A stretch of DNA of 6,518 bases from Gammaproteobacteria bacterium. Lineage in GTDB: Bacteria > Pseudomonadota > Gammaproteobacteria > UBA9214. Positions 1 to 5,684 of the stretch are shown here, one piece after another; the first letter of the stretch is position 1, and every line of letters begins with the position of its first letter. The notes beneath the pieces are model-generated. The model saw nothing but the letters and a program-made list of their open reading frames with translations, was not told where the DNA came from and did not search any database. The stretch lies in contig JAOUCV010000126.1 of assembly GCA_029859555.1 (NCBI GenBank), forward strand, positions 1 through 6,518. Direction: 5' to 3'. The position numbers were made by a program, and so were the translations under genes.

Positions 1-1233
1 GTCAATGATCTGTTTGCCGATGAGCCGTCCCGGCAGCATGGTGATGTCAGTGCGGGCAGCTGCGAATATGGCATCGTTGCTGCTGACATTCTGGCGTGCA
101 ACCGTGAACAGGTTTTTGTTGAGATGTAAGGCGGTCATGATAATAGACAGGTTGTTGCCGTCATCGTCGGTACCGGCAATCAGCCCGTCGGCATATTCAA
201 TGCCGGCTTCATGCAGGGTGATTGCTTCTGTGCCGCGTCCCTTGATAGTGCCTTCCGGCGCGTTGGTGCCTTCCGGGTCCAGTTCAACAATGACGGTTTT
301 TAAACCCTTGAACGACAGGCTCTTCTGCATCGCCTTGCCAAAACGGCCATAACCGCAGATTATCCAGGTGCCCCTGGGCGGTGCGGAAAACTTGGTTAAC
401 GGTGCCTGCTGAATGCTGGTCATCCATTCGTATACCAGGTACATGCTGGGTGACTGAAACATCATGGCAAAGCGTTCGGCAAACCTGTCGTACGGATTGA
501 TGATGTGGTCGGTGCCGAAAGAGGCGATATTGGCCTGTGAATCATGCGATTCTGCGCGGCAAATGACAGTAACATCCGGTGCCAGCAGTTTGCTGGTAAT
601 GGATACCATCAGGTTGATGTCATCATTGTCGGTCAGGGCAATCACGCCGGCGCATTGCGGTTTGCGCAGGCCGGCTGCTACCAGTGCAGAGGAGTCTGTA
701 AAGTCAGCGGTGAGGCCGGGAACGCGCATGCGCAGTTCTTCCAGCTGCAGAGAATGAATTTTGGTTTCGTTCTTGTCGACCACGACGCTGCGAATGCCGT
801 GTTCGGCCAGCTCCCGGATCAGTAGCTGGCCGGCATCACCAAATCCACATACCAGGTAAAACGGTTCGCGAATACGCCTGACTTCGCGCGTGAACTTTGC
901 GTAGGCAACCACGCGCCGAAACGCCTTGTCCTGCACAATGGAAAACAGTGCGCCGATTGCATACAGCCAGGAAATCACCGTCATGTACATGGCGACGGTT
1001 GTCCAGATGCGCTGTGCATCGGAAAACGGATAGGGGATTTCGCCAAAGCCGATGGTGGAGCCCATGAAGCTGACGAAGTAGAAGGCATGGAAAAAACTCA
1101 TCTTCCAGGCATTGCCCTGGTCGTCGACGCCGGGCATCAGTACCAGGCCGAGTATCGAGATCGCGTAGGCGAGGATCACCACGATCAGCGGCACACGCAT
1201 GCGCCGCAACAGCAGGAAAAGAATGTTGTACAC
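1..1233 (-). CDS. K+ channel protein with two RCK (TrkA-N) domains, C-terminus beyond window
   Basis: The gene is open at base 1, so 411 codons are visible. The protein is a two-transmembrane ion channel joined to cytoplasmic nucleotide-binding regulatory domains. Visible parts: TM1 about residues 14-33, a pore helix, selectivity filter TIGFGE at 60-65, and TM2 about 76-99. A first Rossmann fold follows with GFGDAG at 130-135 and the ribose-binding Asp of VVVDKN at 153. A second has GYGRFG at 294-299 and Glu at about 318. In known families, two RCK domains per chain let a tetramer form an octameric gating ring. The start is taken as GTG at 1233 because ATG at 1200 would remove part of the basic N-terminus before TM1. 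No good Shine-Dalgarno precedes it; a miniature element ends 4 bases upstream. The gene follows the DUF6394 gene on the same strand. K+ is the likely ion, inferred from the filter, although GFGE replaces the usual GYGD. Confidence 0.93.
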   Translation of the reverse strand, partial: MYNILFLLLRRMRVPLIVVILAYAISILGLVLMPGVDDQGNAWKMSFFHAFYFVSFMGSTIGFGEIPYPFSDAQRIWTTVAMYMTVISWLYAIGALFSIVQDKAFRRVVAYAKFTREVRRIREPFYLVCGFGDAGQLLIRELAEHGIRSVVVDKNETKIHSLQLEELRMRVPGLTADFTDSSALVAAGLRKPQCAGVIALTDNDDINLMVSITSKLLAPDVTVICRAESHDSQANIASFGTDHIINPYDRFAERFAMMFQSPSMYLVYEWMTSIQQAPLTKFSAPPRGTWIICGYGRFGKAMQKSLSFKGLKTVIVELDPEGTNAPEGTIKGRGTEAITLHEAGIEYADGLIAGTDDDGNNLSIIMTALHLNKNLFTVARQNVSSNDAIFAAARTDITMLPGRLIGKQIID

Positions 1234-1235
1234 GG

Positions 1236-1421
1236 TTAGGAGCCTGTCCGACTCAGGAGCAATCTACCCGGCAACTGCTCCCTGCGTTGCTCTACCTCCT
1301 GCATCCCTGCAGTCGTACGCTGACGGGAGAACGGCCCAAATGCTCCCAATCTTTCGTTGCACAGGTCGACTATGCGCCTCAATATTGTGATCATTTGTTC
1401 TCGCTCTCCCATCATGCTCAC
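1236..1421 (-). other. 61-codon open frame inside the miniature element
   Basis: A frame runs from GTG at 1421 (ATG alternatives just inside) through most of the element and ends in TAA at 1238-1236, two bases before the channel GTG. The start of the product is MSMMGEREQMITILRR; it is basic and has no motif that I recognise as transposase. There is no convincing ribosome binding site, only CAGG in the terminal repeat. It may be a chance frame or an internal deletion remnant of a parent element. It is listed because its stop recreates the spacing of the original gene junction and could allow translational coupling. Confidence 0.25.
1239..1257 (+). repeat. Left terminal inverted repeat of the miniature element
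   Basis: Reads GGAGCCTGTCCGACTCAGG and is the exact reverse complement of 1430-1448. It lies next to the channel start codon, so any outward signal in this end would affect channel expression. Confidence 0.9.
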
Positions 1422-1429
1422 TACGATTA

Positions 1430-1448
1430 CCTGAGTCGGACAGGCTCC
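1430..1448 (-). repeat. Right terminal inverted repeat of the miniature element
   Basis: Exact reverse complement of 1239-1257. Its outermost base (1448) with the adjacent TA (1449-1450) forms the TAG stop codon of the DUF6394 gene on the minus strand, so the element supplies the third base of that stop. Confidence 0.9.
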
Positions 1449-1831
1449 TAGCGGCGGAACATTACGGTTTCGGTGACAAGGATAATGACCGAGGTGATAT
1501 TTGCCAGCAGTGCACCACCGGACAACGAGACGATGCTTGCCATCACCATCGGTGTCATGCCGGTGGCGGTAGCATGCTCCGTTATTGTCCAGACCACGGC
1601 GGCGGCAATCAGCTGCAGGTCGGCCACCAGGCTGGTGGCCAGCAATACCGCACCGATATGCGCGCGATCGCCGAACTTCATGATGGTGGCGATCAGGCTG
1701 ACGACCAGGGCGGCGAACAATTCATAGATGTTGTGGTGACCGGGGTCATCCAGATCGCCGATAAAGAAGCCGAAGTTCAGCGTCAGTGCCAGTACGATGA
1801 AGAATGCAAAAATCACCTTTTCCAGGTTCAT
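1448..1831 (-). CDS. DUF6394 family small membrane protein
   Basis: A 127-residue integral membrane protein with four likely hydrophobic segments: about 4-25, 36-52, 57-82 and 95-122. Recognisable family features are the N-terminal MNLEKVIFAFF, the loop GDLDDPGHHNIYELFAA, KFGDR at 52-56, the LVADLQLIAA segment at 68-77 and SLSGGALLAN at 102-111. From memory, this family is usually found next to an RCK-type potassium channel gene, as here. No biochemical role is known to me; an accessory or regulatory subunit is an inference from that association. The start at 1831 is chosen over the longer frame because AGGGGA lies 7 bases upstream and the extension (to 2026) has no membrane-protein character. 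The stop TAG is formed partly by the inserted miniature element; the ancestral stop was probably TAA. Confidence 0.9.
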   Translation of the reverse strand: MNLEKVIFAFFIVLALTLNFGFFIGDLDDPGHHNIYELFAALVVSLIATIMKFGDRAHIGAVLLATSLVADLQLIAAAVVWTITEHATATGMTPMVMASIVSLSGGALLANITSVIILVTETVMFRR

Positions 1832-1967
1832 GTTCAGGTCCCCTCTGTTATAGAACGCCTGCAGGTCAGATTCCTGCTCCTGACAGCCACCGTAGCAAAG
1901 CATACAGTCGATAACAAACCCGCTAATGTGGCATTGAAATCTTGCGGGCCGCGTCCGACAATGGGGT
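1832..1967. promoter_or_regulatory. Divergent intergenic region with candidate promoter for the phosphoesterase
   Basis: This 136-bp gap separates the divergent DUF6394 and phosphoesterase genes, so it must hold start signals for both. On the plus strand CTGACA (1880-1885) and TACAGT (1903-1908) are spaced 17 bp apart, a fair sigma70-type match giving a leader of about 50 nt. On the minus strand, AGGGGA close before 1831 is the ribosome binding site of the DUF6394 gene; I see no convincing minus-strand promoter. Confidence 0.4.
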
Positions 1968-2921
1968 ATGAACCCCTGTCCGATTGATGAGGCAACCCTG
2001 CAACTGCTGCGGGCGCGTGTTGGCAAGACCCACCTGCAGCAACGCCTGGGTATAGAAAGGGCTTATGAGCGCAAGGTGTTTGGCCAGGGGCGCACTTTTT
2101 TTCATGTCGAGAACTGGTATTCACTGCGTTCCATGATCCGTAACTGCTTGCGGCTGGTATTGCTGCATGGCCGGGGGCGACGCAATGCACGCCGCATAGA
2201 AGTTCGTCATAACCGCATTGTGCTGCCGCAGCTGCCGGCAGCGTTTGAGGGTTTCACGCTGCTGCAGATTTCGGACCTGCATCTGGATATGGCGCCTGAT
2301 TTTCCACATGCACTGATTGAGGCGGTACGCCAGGTCAAGTACGACCTGTGTGTATTGACCGGCGATTTCCGTGCAGAGACATACGGTCCCTATGAGGCGG
2401 CGTTGACGGGGCTGCAGCAGGTGCGCGCGCACCTTGACGGCGAGGTGTACGCGATCCTCGGTAACCACGATACGGTTTGCATGGTGCCGGGTATCGAGGC
2501 GATGGATATTCGGCTGTTGCTGAATGAACAGGTTGTGCTGCAACGCGGTGACGACTCTGTATACCTGGCGGGTATTGATGATCCGCACTATTACCGTGCT
2601 GACAACCTGGAAAAGGCGGCAGATAATATTCCTGAAGAGGCGCTGTCAATCCTGCTGGCGCACTCTCCCGAAATTTACCGGCATGCTGCGCATGCAGATT
2701 TTGATGTCATGTTGTGTGGACATACGCATGCCGGCCAGATTTGCCTGCCCGGTGGTTATCCGGTGATGTGTAATGCCAGTTGTCCGCGCGCCTATTGTGC
2801 CGGCGCCTGGGAGTATCAGGGGCTGGCGGGCTATACCGCAGCCGGCTCCGGAGCCTGCATAGTTGATGTGCGGATCAATTGCCCGCCGGAGATCACGCTG
2901 CATCATCTGCACCGTGCCTGA
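1968..2921 (+). CDS. Metallophosphoesterase, calcineurin-like (YaeI-type)
   Basis: A 317-residue protein with the full set of binuclear metal ligands of the calcineurin-like fold: SDLHLD (D103, H105), TGDF (D133), GNHD (N166-H167-D168), LLAHSP (H232) and CGHTHAGQ (H252, H254). The C-terminus carries the RINCPPEITL strand common in this subgroup. Homologues such as E. coli YaeI cleave phosphodiester or pyrophosphate bonds, including UDP-diacylglucosamine; the substrate here cannot be read from sequence. About 90 residues precede the catalytic domain. They are basic and amphipathic, with no clear signal peptide, which suggests a cytoplasmic enzyme perhaps lying at the membrane. ATG at 1968 is the only usable start after the in-frame TGA at 1935; there is no properly spaced Shine-Dalgarno (GGGG is one base away). 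It converges with the CarS-like gene, 12 bp apart. Confidence 0.93.
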   Translation: MNPCPIDEATLQLLRARVGKTHLQQRLGIERAYERKVFGQGRTFFHVENWYSLRSMIRNCLRLVLLHGRGRRNARRIEVRHNRIVLPQLPAAFEGFTLLQISDLHLDMAPDFPHALIEAVRQVKYDLCVLTGDFRAETYGPYEAALTGLQQVRAHLDGEVYAILGNHDTVCMVPGIEAMDIRLLLNEQVVLQRGDDSVYLAGIDDPHYYRADNLEKAADNIPEEALSILLAHSPEIYRHAAHADFDVMLCGHTHAGQICLPGGYPVMCNASCPRAYCAGAWEYQGLAGYTAAGSGACIVDVRINCPPEITLHHLHRA

Positions 2922-2933
2922 GATTGCTGGCGG

Positions 2934-3410
2934 CTAGTGCTTGTTGTGCGTCCTGAGCAGCCGGGAGAGCAGCAGGTCAACGACCACAAACAGCGCCACC
3001 GCTACCAGTATTTCACTAATGGTTGTACCCAGCGCGGCTTGTAGTCCCCACAGCGGTAACAGCGTTTCCGGTAGCTGATCCAGTAACGGTACCGAGCGGC
3101 TGGAGGCGAGACCAAGACGGCGCTTCAGGAAACTGGAGCAGAGATCTCCCGCCATCGCCAGTAATGCAAACAGGGCGCCTTCAGTGAGTGTCAGATCAAA
3201 CAGCGGTGCGACCAGGGCAGTAACGACAACGGCTGCAACGACGCCGCGCAGGGTCTTCGACGGTCCCAGCAGTGGCTTGTGGTCAAGGAACAGGCGGTTG
3301 CCGTCCAGTGGCCAGTTCCAGCGTCTGCCTGCCAGCAGGCTGGCGATCACCGGCATGGCATTGGTGATGACCAGCAATAAAAACAGTTGATATATCAGCC
3401 AGGCACGCAT
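2934..3410 (-). CDS. DUF46 / CarS-like CDP-alcohol synthase family membrane protein
   Basis: A 158-residue protein with several hydrophobic segments (about 5-26, 56-72, 78-90 and 128-150). It shows the conserved string of the DUF46/CarS family: NAMP at 17-20, PLDG at 34-37, LLGPSKTLRG at 47-56, AGDL at 87-90, SFLKRRLG at 93-100 and LLDQLPE at 109-115. Archaeal CarS activates unsaturated archaeol with CTP to make CDP-archaeol, and is related to bacterial CdsA. Since a gammaproteobacterium is not expected to make archaeol, the natural substrate is unknown; a CTP-dependent activation of some lipid alcohol phosphate at the inner membrane is inferred. AGGGGA lies 11 bases before the ATG, a slightly long spacing. 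A terminator for the upstream gene stands between the two, so this gene probably has its own promoter within 3411-3475. Confidence 0.87.
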   Translation of the reverse strand: MRAWLIYQLFLLLVITNAMPVIASLLAGRRWNWPLDGNRLFLDHKPLLGPSKTLRGVVAAVVVTALVAPLFDLTLTEGALFALLAMAGDLCSSFLKRRLGLASSRSVPLLDQLPETLLPLWGLQAALGTTISEILVAVALFVVVDLLLSRLLRTHNKH

Positions 3411-3475
3411 CAGTGGTGATTTCCCCTAGTCCTGATGCAAAGATTAGCCGCTTCCGGTGGGGCTGGCGAGTGCAC

Positions 3476-3503
3476 AAAAAAAACCCGCCGGTATGGCGGG
3501 TTT
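3476..3503 (-). terminator. Rho-independent terminator of the 64-residue protein gene
   Basis: A perfect 9-bp stem (arms 3481-3489 and 3495-3503) with a 5-base loop. On the minus strand it is followed by eight T (3483-3476, partly overlapping the stem base). It lies 20 bp past the stop codon at 3524 and points the same way as that gene. Confidence 0.88.
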
Positions 3504-3523
3504 AAAGGAGGTTGGTGTTTGGG

Positions 3524-3718
3524 CTAACACTCAAATATTTGGTACTGCATCTCCACTAGGTATTTTCGCTGTTGATCCACCCAGGTTTGGGCGGCTGGAT
3601 CATTGGCGGCAGTACGTTGTACATCATCGATCCGACGCTCCGCCTGTTCGAGGCATTGTGCCTGTTCGGTTCTGCTCAGGTGAGCCAGCTGGTCGACATC
3701 GAAGAAAATGTTTCCCAT
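3524..3718 (-). CDS. Small protein of unknown function, 64 residues
   Basis: I do not recognise a family. The product is soluble, glutamine-rich (10 Gln) and mostly predicted helical: a short N-terminal piece MGNIFFDVDQLAHLS, then a charged helical stretch (about 16-40), a DPAAQTWVDQQRKYL segment, and a C-terminal Cys. It has no signal peptide or membrane segment. It is called real because AAGGGG stands 9-10 bases before the ATG, a strong terminator lies just downstream in the right direction, and a consensus TTGACA lies upstream. It appears to be a single-gene unit between the CarS-like gene and a gene-poor gap. The spaced acidic, basic and Gln residues would suit a small binding or adaptor protein, but that is a guess. 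Confidence 0.7.
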   Translation of the reverse strand: MGNIFFDVDQLAHLSRTEQAQCLEQAERRIDDVQRTAANDPAAQTWVDQQRKYLVEMQYQIFEC

Positions 3719-3761
3719 GACTGTTCACCCCTTGCAAGATTGCCTTGATCGATGATGTTAC

Positions 3762-3792
3762 TTATTACGCCTTCTGAGCCGGGGGCTGTCAA
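3762..3792 (-). promoter_or_regulatory. Candidate promoter of the 64-residue protein gene
   Basis: On the minus strand a perfect TTGACA (3792-3787) lies upstream of the gene. The -10 is weaker: TAATAA (3767-3762) at 19 bp, or CGTAAT (3769-3764) at 17 bp. The predicted leader is about 35-45 nt and carries the AAGGGG ribosome binding site. Confidence 0.4.
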
Positions 3793-4162
3793 CCACAATA
3801 GATTGACGCGATTTTCCCCTGTTCCGAGTCGGTGAATGTAGGATTCTGATATTGCTCATTTATCGGGATTGGGTAATTTTTGTATATTCGAATGTCACTG
3901 GAAAATATTTTTCTGCCCGGTTTTCCGTGGCGAGATACTGCTTGTTTGCGCAGCCATCCACTGCGGGTCAGAGGGGTATCTGACTGTAAATTAAAGATAA
4001 GTAGCCACTTTCTGGGCGCTGAAGGCGGGTCGCATCGCCGGGTGATATGGCGCTCCAGAGAGGCTCTCCGGAACGGTGGTCAGGTAAAAATATCACATAT
4101 AAAATCATATATAACAATAAATTAAAATATTTATCTAAACCAGAATGGAGTTTATGTCATTT

Positions 4163-4203
4163 GCTTGTCAATCGGGCCTGTTTTAGAGCTATTGGTGGCT
4201 GTC
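4163..4203 (+). pseudogene. Possible decayed copy of the lipoprotein leader
   Basis: Bases 4163-4180 joined to 4192-4203 (leaving out 11 bases, 4181-4191) match 4343-4372 of the downstream lipoprotein gene at 25 of 30 positions. All five differences are synonymous, so both encode ACQSGLLVAV, the residues around the lipidated Cys. The 11-base insertion brings a TAG stop and a frame change. Weaker resemblance goes on after it (F, L, A and L of the mature N-terminus). A broken tandem copy explains this best; chance is possible given the short length. Confidence 0.35.
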
Positions 4204-4291
4204 GCCAGATTCATGGCGCTGCAGGCACCTTCCTGCTTGTGGTGCTATGGTGAGGCCCTTCTTGTGCCGACTGAGTTGAGGTAGTGCATCG

Positions 4292-4837
4292 ATGAAAGGG
4301 TGTCTGTATCTGTTGTTACCGGTTTTGCTGTCAGCTTTATCAGCTTGTCAGTCAGGCTTGCTGGTGGCGGTCGATGGCAATGATTTTCAGGAACTCTCGG
4401 CAAAGACCCTGGTACTTCATCAAGACATACGTATCCCGCCGCGACAGGCGCATGCAGTTTTTCAGGGTGGCACATTCAGCTATGGTTCCGGTGAATATGC
4501 GCCGCATTGCGAACTGGAAGTCAGGACGGTTCGGGAAACCGCACAAACCGTTCACGCCGGTGTGTTCGAGATCACTTCTGTCAGAGGGATTACGCATTAT
4601 GTGCAGCGACCACGCCGTATTCAGCTGGCCGCAACGGGTGATTTCCAGCTGCTGGCCGATGATTCGGCTGAATGGATCATGCTGGCTTATCATTTCAGCC
4701 TGTATTCGCAACAGCAACCGGACGTAATCCGCCTGATTTGTGGTGGCGCCTATGACTTTCCCTACTTTGCCCGTTACCCCAGCGAGCAGGAGATCAGGCA
4801 GTCTCTCGGGGATTCGGCAACACTTTCCTTGCCCTGA
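4292..4837 (+). CDS. Outer-membrane-type lipoprotein of unknown function
   Basis: A 181-residue protein with a type II signal peptide: MKGC, a hydrophobic stretch, and the lipobox LSAC with Cys19 as the lipidated residue. Gln at +2 is not an inner-membrane retention signal, so outer-membrane sorting is inferred. The mature part is rich in beta-type segments. Marked features are IRIPPRQAHAVFQGG (47-61), HCELEV (72-77) and RLICGG (147-152); C73 and C150 could form a disulfide in the periplasm. The sequence resembles uncharacterised gammaproteobacterial lipoproteins with a 'PxxxAxxxFQGG ... CELE' pattern, recalled from memory; no function can be given. GAGG lies 10 bases before the ATG. A 5-bp hairpin after the stop (4831-4844) has no T-run, so termination is unclear. 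The gene precedes the sulfur globule gene, 236 bp apart and probably transcribed separately. Confidence 0.85.
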   Translation: MKGCLYLLLPVLLSALSACQSGLLVAVDGNDFQELSAKTLVLHQDIRIPPRQAHAVFQGGTFSYGSGEYAPHCELEVRTVRETAQTVHAGVFEITSVRGITHYVQRPRRIQLAATGDFQLLADDSAEWIMLAYHFSLYSQQQPDVIRLICGGAYDFPYFARYPSEQEIRQSLGDSATLSLP

Positions 4838-4978
4838 GCAGGGCTACAGTTGCTGAATTTGCCAAGTTGAGACGAGATTAACTTGAGAAAGGAAATAAAA
4901 AATATTCTTTAATATAATGAAATATATGATTATGTATAAAATATCCTCCAGTCTATTCAAAAATAATTAAATTAGCCC

Positions 4979-5007
4979 TTGCTAAATTAAGTAGATACTT
5001 ATATTAT
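4979..5007 (+). promoter_or_regulatory. Sigma70-type promoter of the sulfur globule protein gene
   Basis: TTGCTA (4979-4984) and TATTAT (5002-5007) are spaced by exactly 17 bp, within a very AT-rich 150-bp region that could give UP-element activation. Transcription would begin near 5014, leaving a leader of about 60 nt with GGAG at 5063-5066, 7 bases before the ATG. A perfect TATAAT at 4913-4918 has no -35 partner and is less likely. Confidence 0.55.
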
Positions 5008-5073
5008 TATTCCCGTATTTAGCACACATAATTTTTACCGGGTTTACTCATTCACTACATTTGGAGAATCATT

Positions 5074-5460
5074 ATGAAAAAGGTTTCTACATTAATTCTT
5101 GCCGCAACAATCGCTGTTGCCTCTTCGGCTGCTTCAGCCTGGGGCAACTGGGGTCCTTGGGGCAACAACGGTTATGGTAACAACGGCTGGGGTAACGACG
5201 GCTGGGGTGATGGCTGGGGTGATGGCGCGATGGACGGCAACTTCGGCTTTAACATGAGTGGTAGCGGCAGTGGCCGTGGCAGCGGTTACGGTCGTGGTTA
5301 CAACGACTATCGCGGTTACCGCGGTTATGGCCCTGGTTATGGTGGCTATGGTCCTGGTTATGGTTATGGTGCTCCCGGCTATGGCTATGGTGCTCCTGCT
5401 GCGCCTTACGGCTATGCCCCGGCTGCTCCTGCTGCTCCTGCTGCTCCGGCTGCCCAGTAA
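5074..5460 (+). CDS. Sulfur globule protein family
   Basis: A 128-residue secreted structural protein. A Sec signal peptide (1-22, cut after ASA) is followed by Trp at the mature N-terminus. Next come WGxWGPWG and [16 protein letters not shown] repeats (23-51), a middle [13 protein letters not shown] (58-69), a [15 protein letters not shown] segment, [13 protein letters not shown] repeats (84-107) and an [10 protein letters not shown] tail. This order matches the sulfur globule proteins of purple sulfur bacteria, closest in style to the CV3/SgpC type, which form the coat around periplasmic sulfur deposits made from sulfide or thiosulfate. The mature chain has no Cys, so coat formation would rest on Gly/aromatic packing. 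The gene stands alone with a strong ribosome binding site, a good promoter and a strong terminator, consistent with high expression. Assignment to SgpA, B or C is not certain, so no symbol is given. Confidence 0.93.
   Translation: MKKVSTLILAATIAVASSAASAWGNWGPWGNNGYGNNGWGNDGWGDGWGDGAMDGNFGFNMSGSGSGRGSGYGRGYNDYRGYRGYGPGYGGYGPGYGYGAPGYGYGAPAAPYGYAPAAPAAPAAPAAQ
5426..5457 (+). repeat. In-gene tandem repeat coding for the APA tail
   Basis: Repeats of GCTCCTGCT, with a final GCTCCGGCT variant, encode the Pro-Ala tail of the sulfur globule protein. Near-identical units make this tail prone to length change by slippage. Confidence 0.75.
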
Positions 5461-5488
5461 GATACTGGCCTGACAGTAAGGAAAGTCA

Positions 5489-5524
5489 ACGGGGGCGGCT
5501 CTTGTGAGTCGCCCCCGTTTTTTT
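5489..5524 (+). terminator. Strong rho-independent terminator after the sulfur globule gene
   Basis: A 13-bp GC-rich stem (5489-5501 with 5506-5518, one G-U pair) with loop TTGT, followed by seven T (5518-5524). It lies 28 bp after the stop codon, as expected for a highly expressed single-gene unit, and separates it from the hydrolase gene. Confidence 0.93.
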
Positions 5525-5684
5525 GCCTGCAGGGATGCAGGTAGATCACGGGAGGCAGGAAGCCGGGAGTGATCTCTCAAAACTGCCGCCAATGTTGATT
5601 TGGCTATCCCGGGAGCGGTCTGTCAAAGCTCCTGCAGGGGAACAGATTTTGTGTTTTCACTCTGAGTCACTGCGAGGTGATCCC
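5525..5684 (+). other. Intergenic region with hairpin sequence similar to the miniature element
   Basis: Starts with CCTGCA-GGGA-TGCAGG (5526-5541), a short hairpin. The 14 bases at 5527-5540 match the complement of 1299-1312 inside the miniature element exactly, followed by GTAGA in both after a 3-base gap. A further inverted pair AGATCAC/GTGATCT spans about 5543-5577. GAGGTGA (5674-5680) is the ribosome binding site of the hydrolase gene. No clear promoter is seen. Confidence 0.4.

Larger units (their letters stand above)
1237..1450. mobile_element. MITE-like 210-bp element with 19-bp perfect TIRs and TA target duplication
   Basis: The element proper is 1239-1448, flanked on both sides by TA (1237-1238 and 1449-1450). 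Its ends are perfect inverted repeats of 19 bp (GGAGCCTGTCCGACTCAGG and its complement), with weaker similarity continuing inward after a one-base offset. The interior has no transposase-sized frame, so it would have to be moved by an enzyme encoded elsewhere. TA duplication is typical of the IS630/Tc1-mariner group, which is the inferred source; I cannot name a specific parent IS. Removing the element and one TA restores CGC TAA CC GTG: the upstream gene would end in TAA and the channel would start two bases later. That clean reconstruction is the main argument that this is a real insertion and not just an intergenic hairpin. Confidence 0.85.
3719..4291. other. Gene-poor gap of about 570 bp
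   Basis: No convincing intact gene is present. Frames at 3880-4125 and 4047-4253 lack ribosome binding sites and coding-like composition. Contents seen: the promoter of the minus-strand small gene at the left; a TATATT (3883-3888) with a poor -35 partner; a 17-bp near-palindrome at 4055-4071; a very AT-rich block at about 4084-4142; and a short stretch (4163-4203) resembling the lipobox region of the next gene. GAGG at 4278-4281 is the ribosome binding site of the lipoprotein gene. The AT-rich block could be its promoter or UP-element region, but I cannot pick one -10/-35 pair. Confidence 0.6.

Noticed and set aside
1236..1421. The element's 61-codon frame as a transposase gene
   Set aside because: Far too short, with no DDE or other catalytic motif visible; the element is best seen as non-autonomous.
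1448..2026. Longer version of the DUF6394 gene with 65 more residues
   Set aside because: The extension is Cys/Arg-rich, has no membrane character, crosses the divergent promoter region and overlaps the phosphoesterase start; a good ribosome binding site supports 1831.
3880..4125. 81-codon plus-strand frame in the gap
   Set aside because: No ribosome binding site, no domain, and it runs into the AT-rich block; composition is like non-coding DNA.
4180..4192. GTTTTAGAGCTAT, identical to the start of the Streptococcus pyogenes Cas9 crRNA repeat
   Set aside because: A single copy with no second repeat, spacer, anti-repeat or cas gene nearby. It overlaps the insertion in the decayed lipoprotein leader; coincidence.
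4831..4844. Hairpin GCCCT-GAGC-AGGGC over the lipoprotein stop codon as a terminator
   Set aside because: Only 5 bp of stem and no T-run follows, so it is not supported as a rho-independent terminator.
5134..5592. Long antisense frame opposite the sulfur globule gene
   Set aside because: It is the shadow of the repetitive Gly codons, giving a Thr/Ala/Ile repeat protein, and it crosses the terminator.
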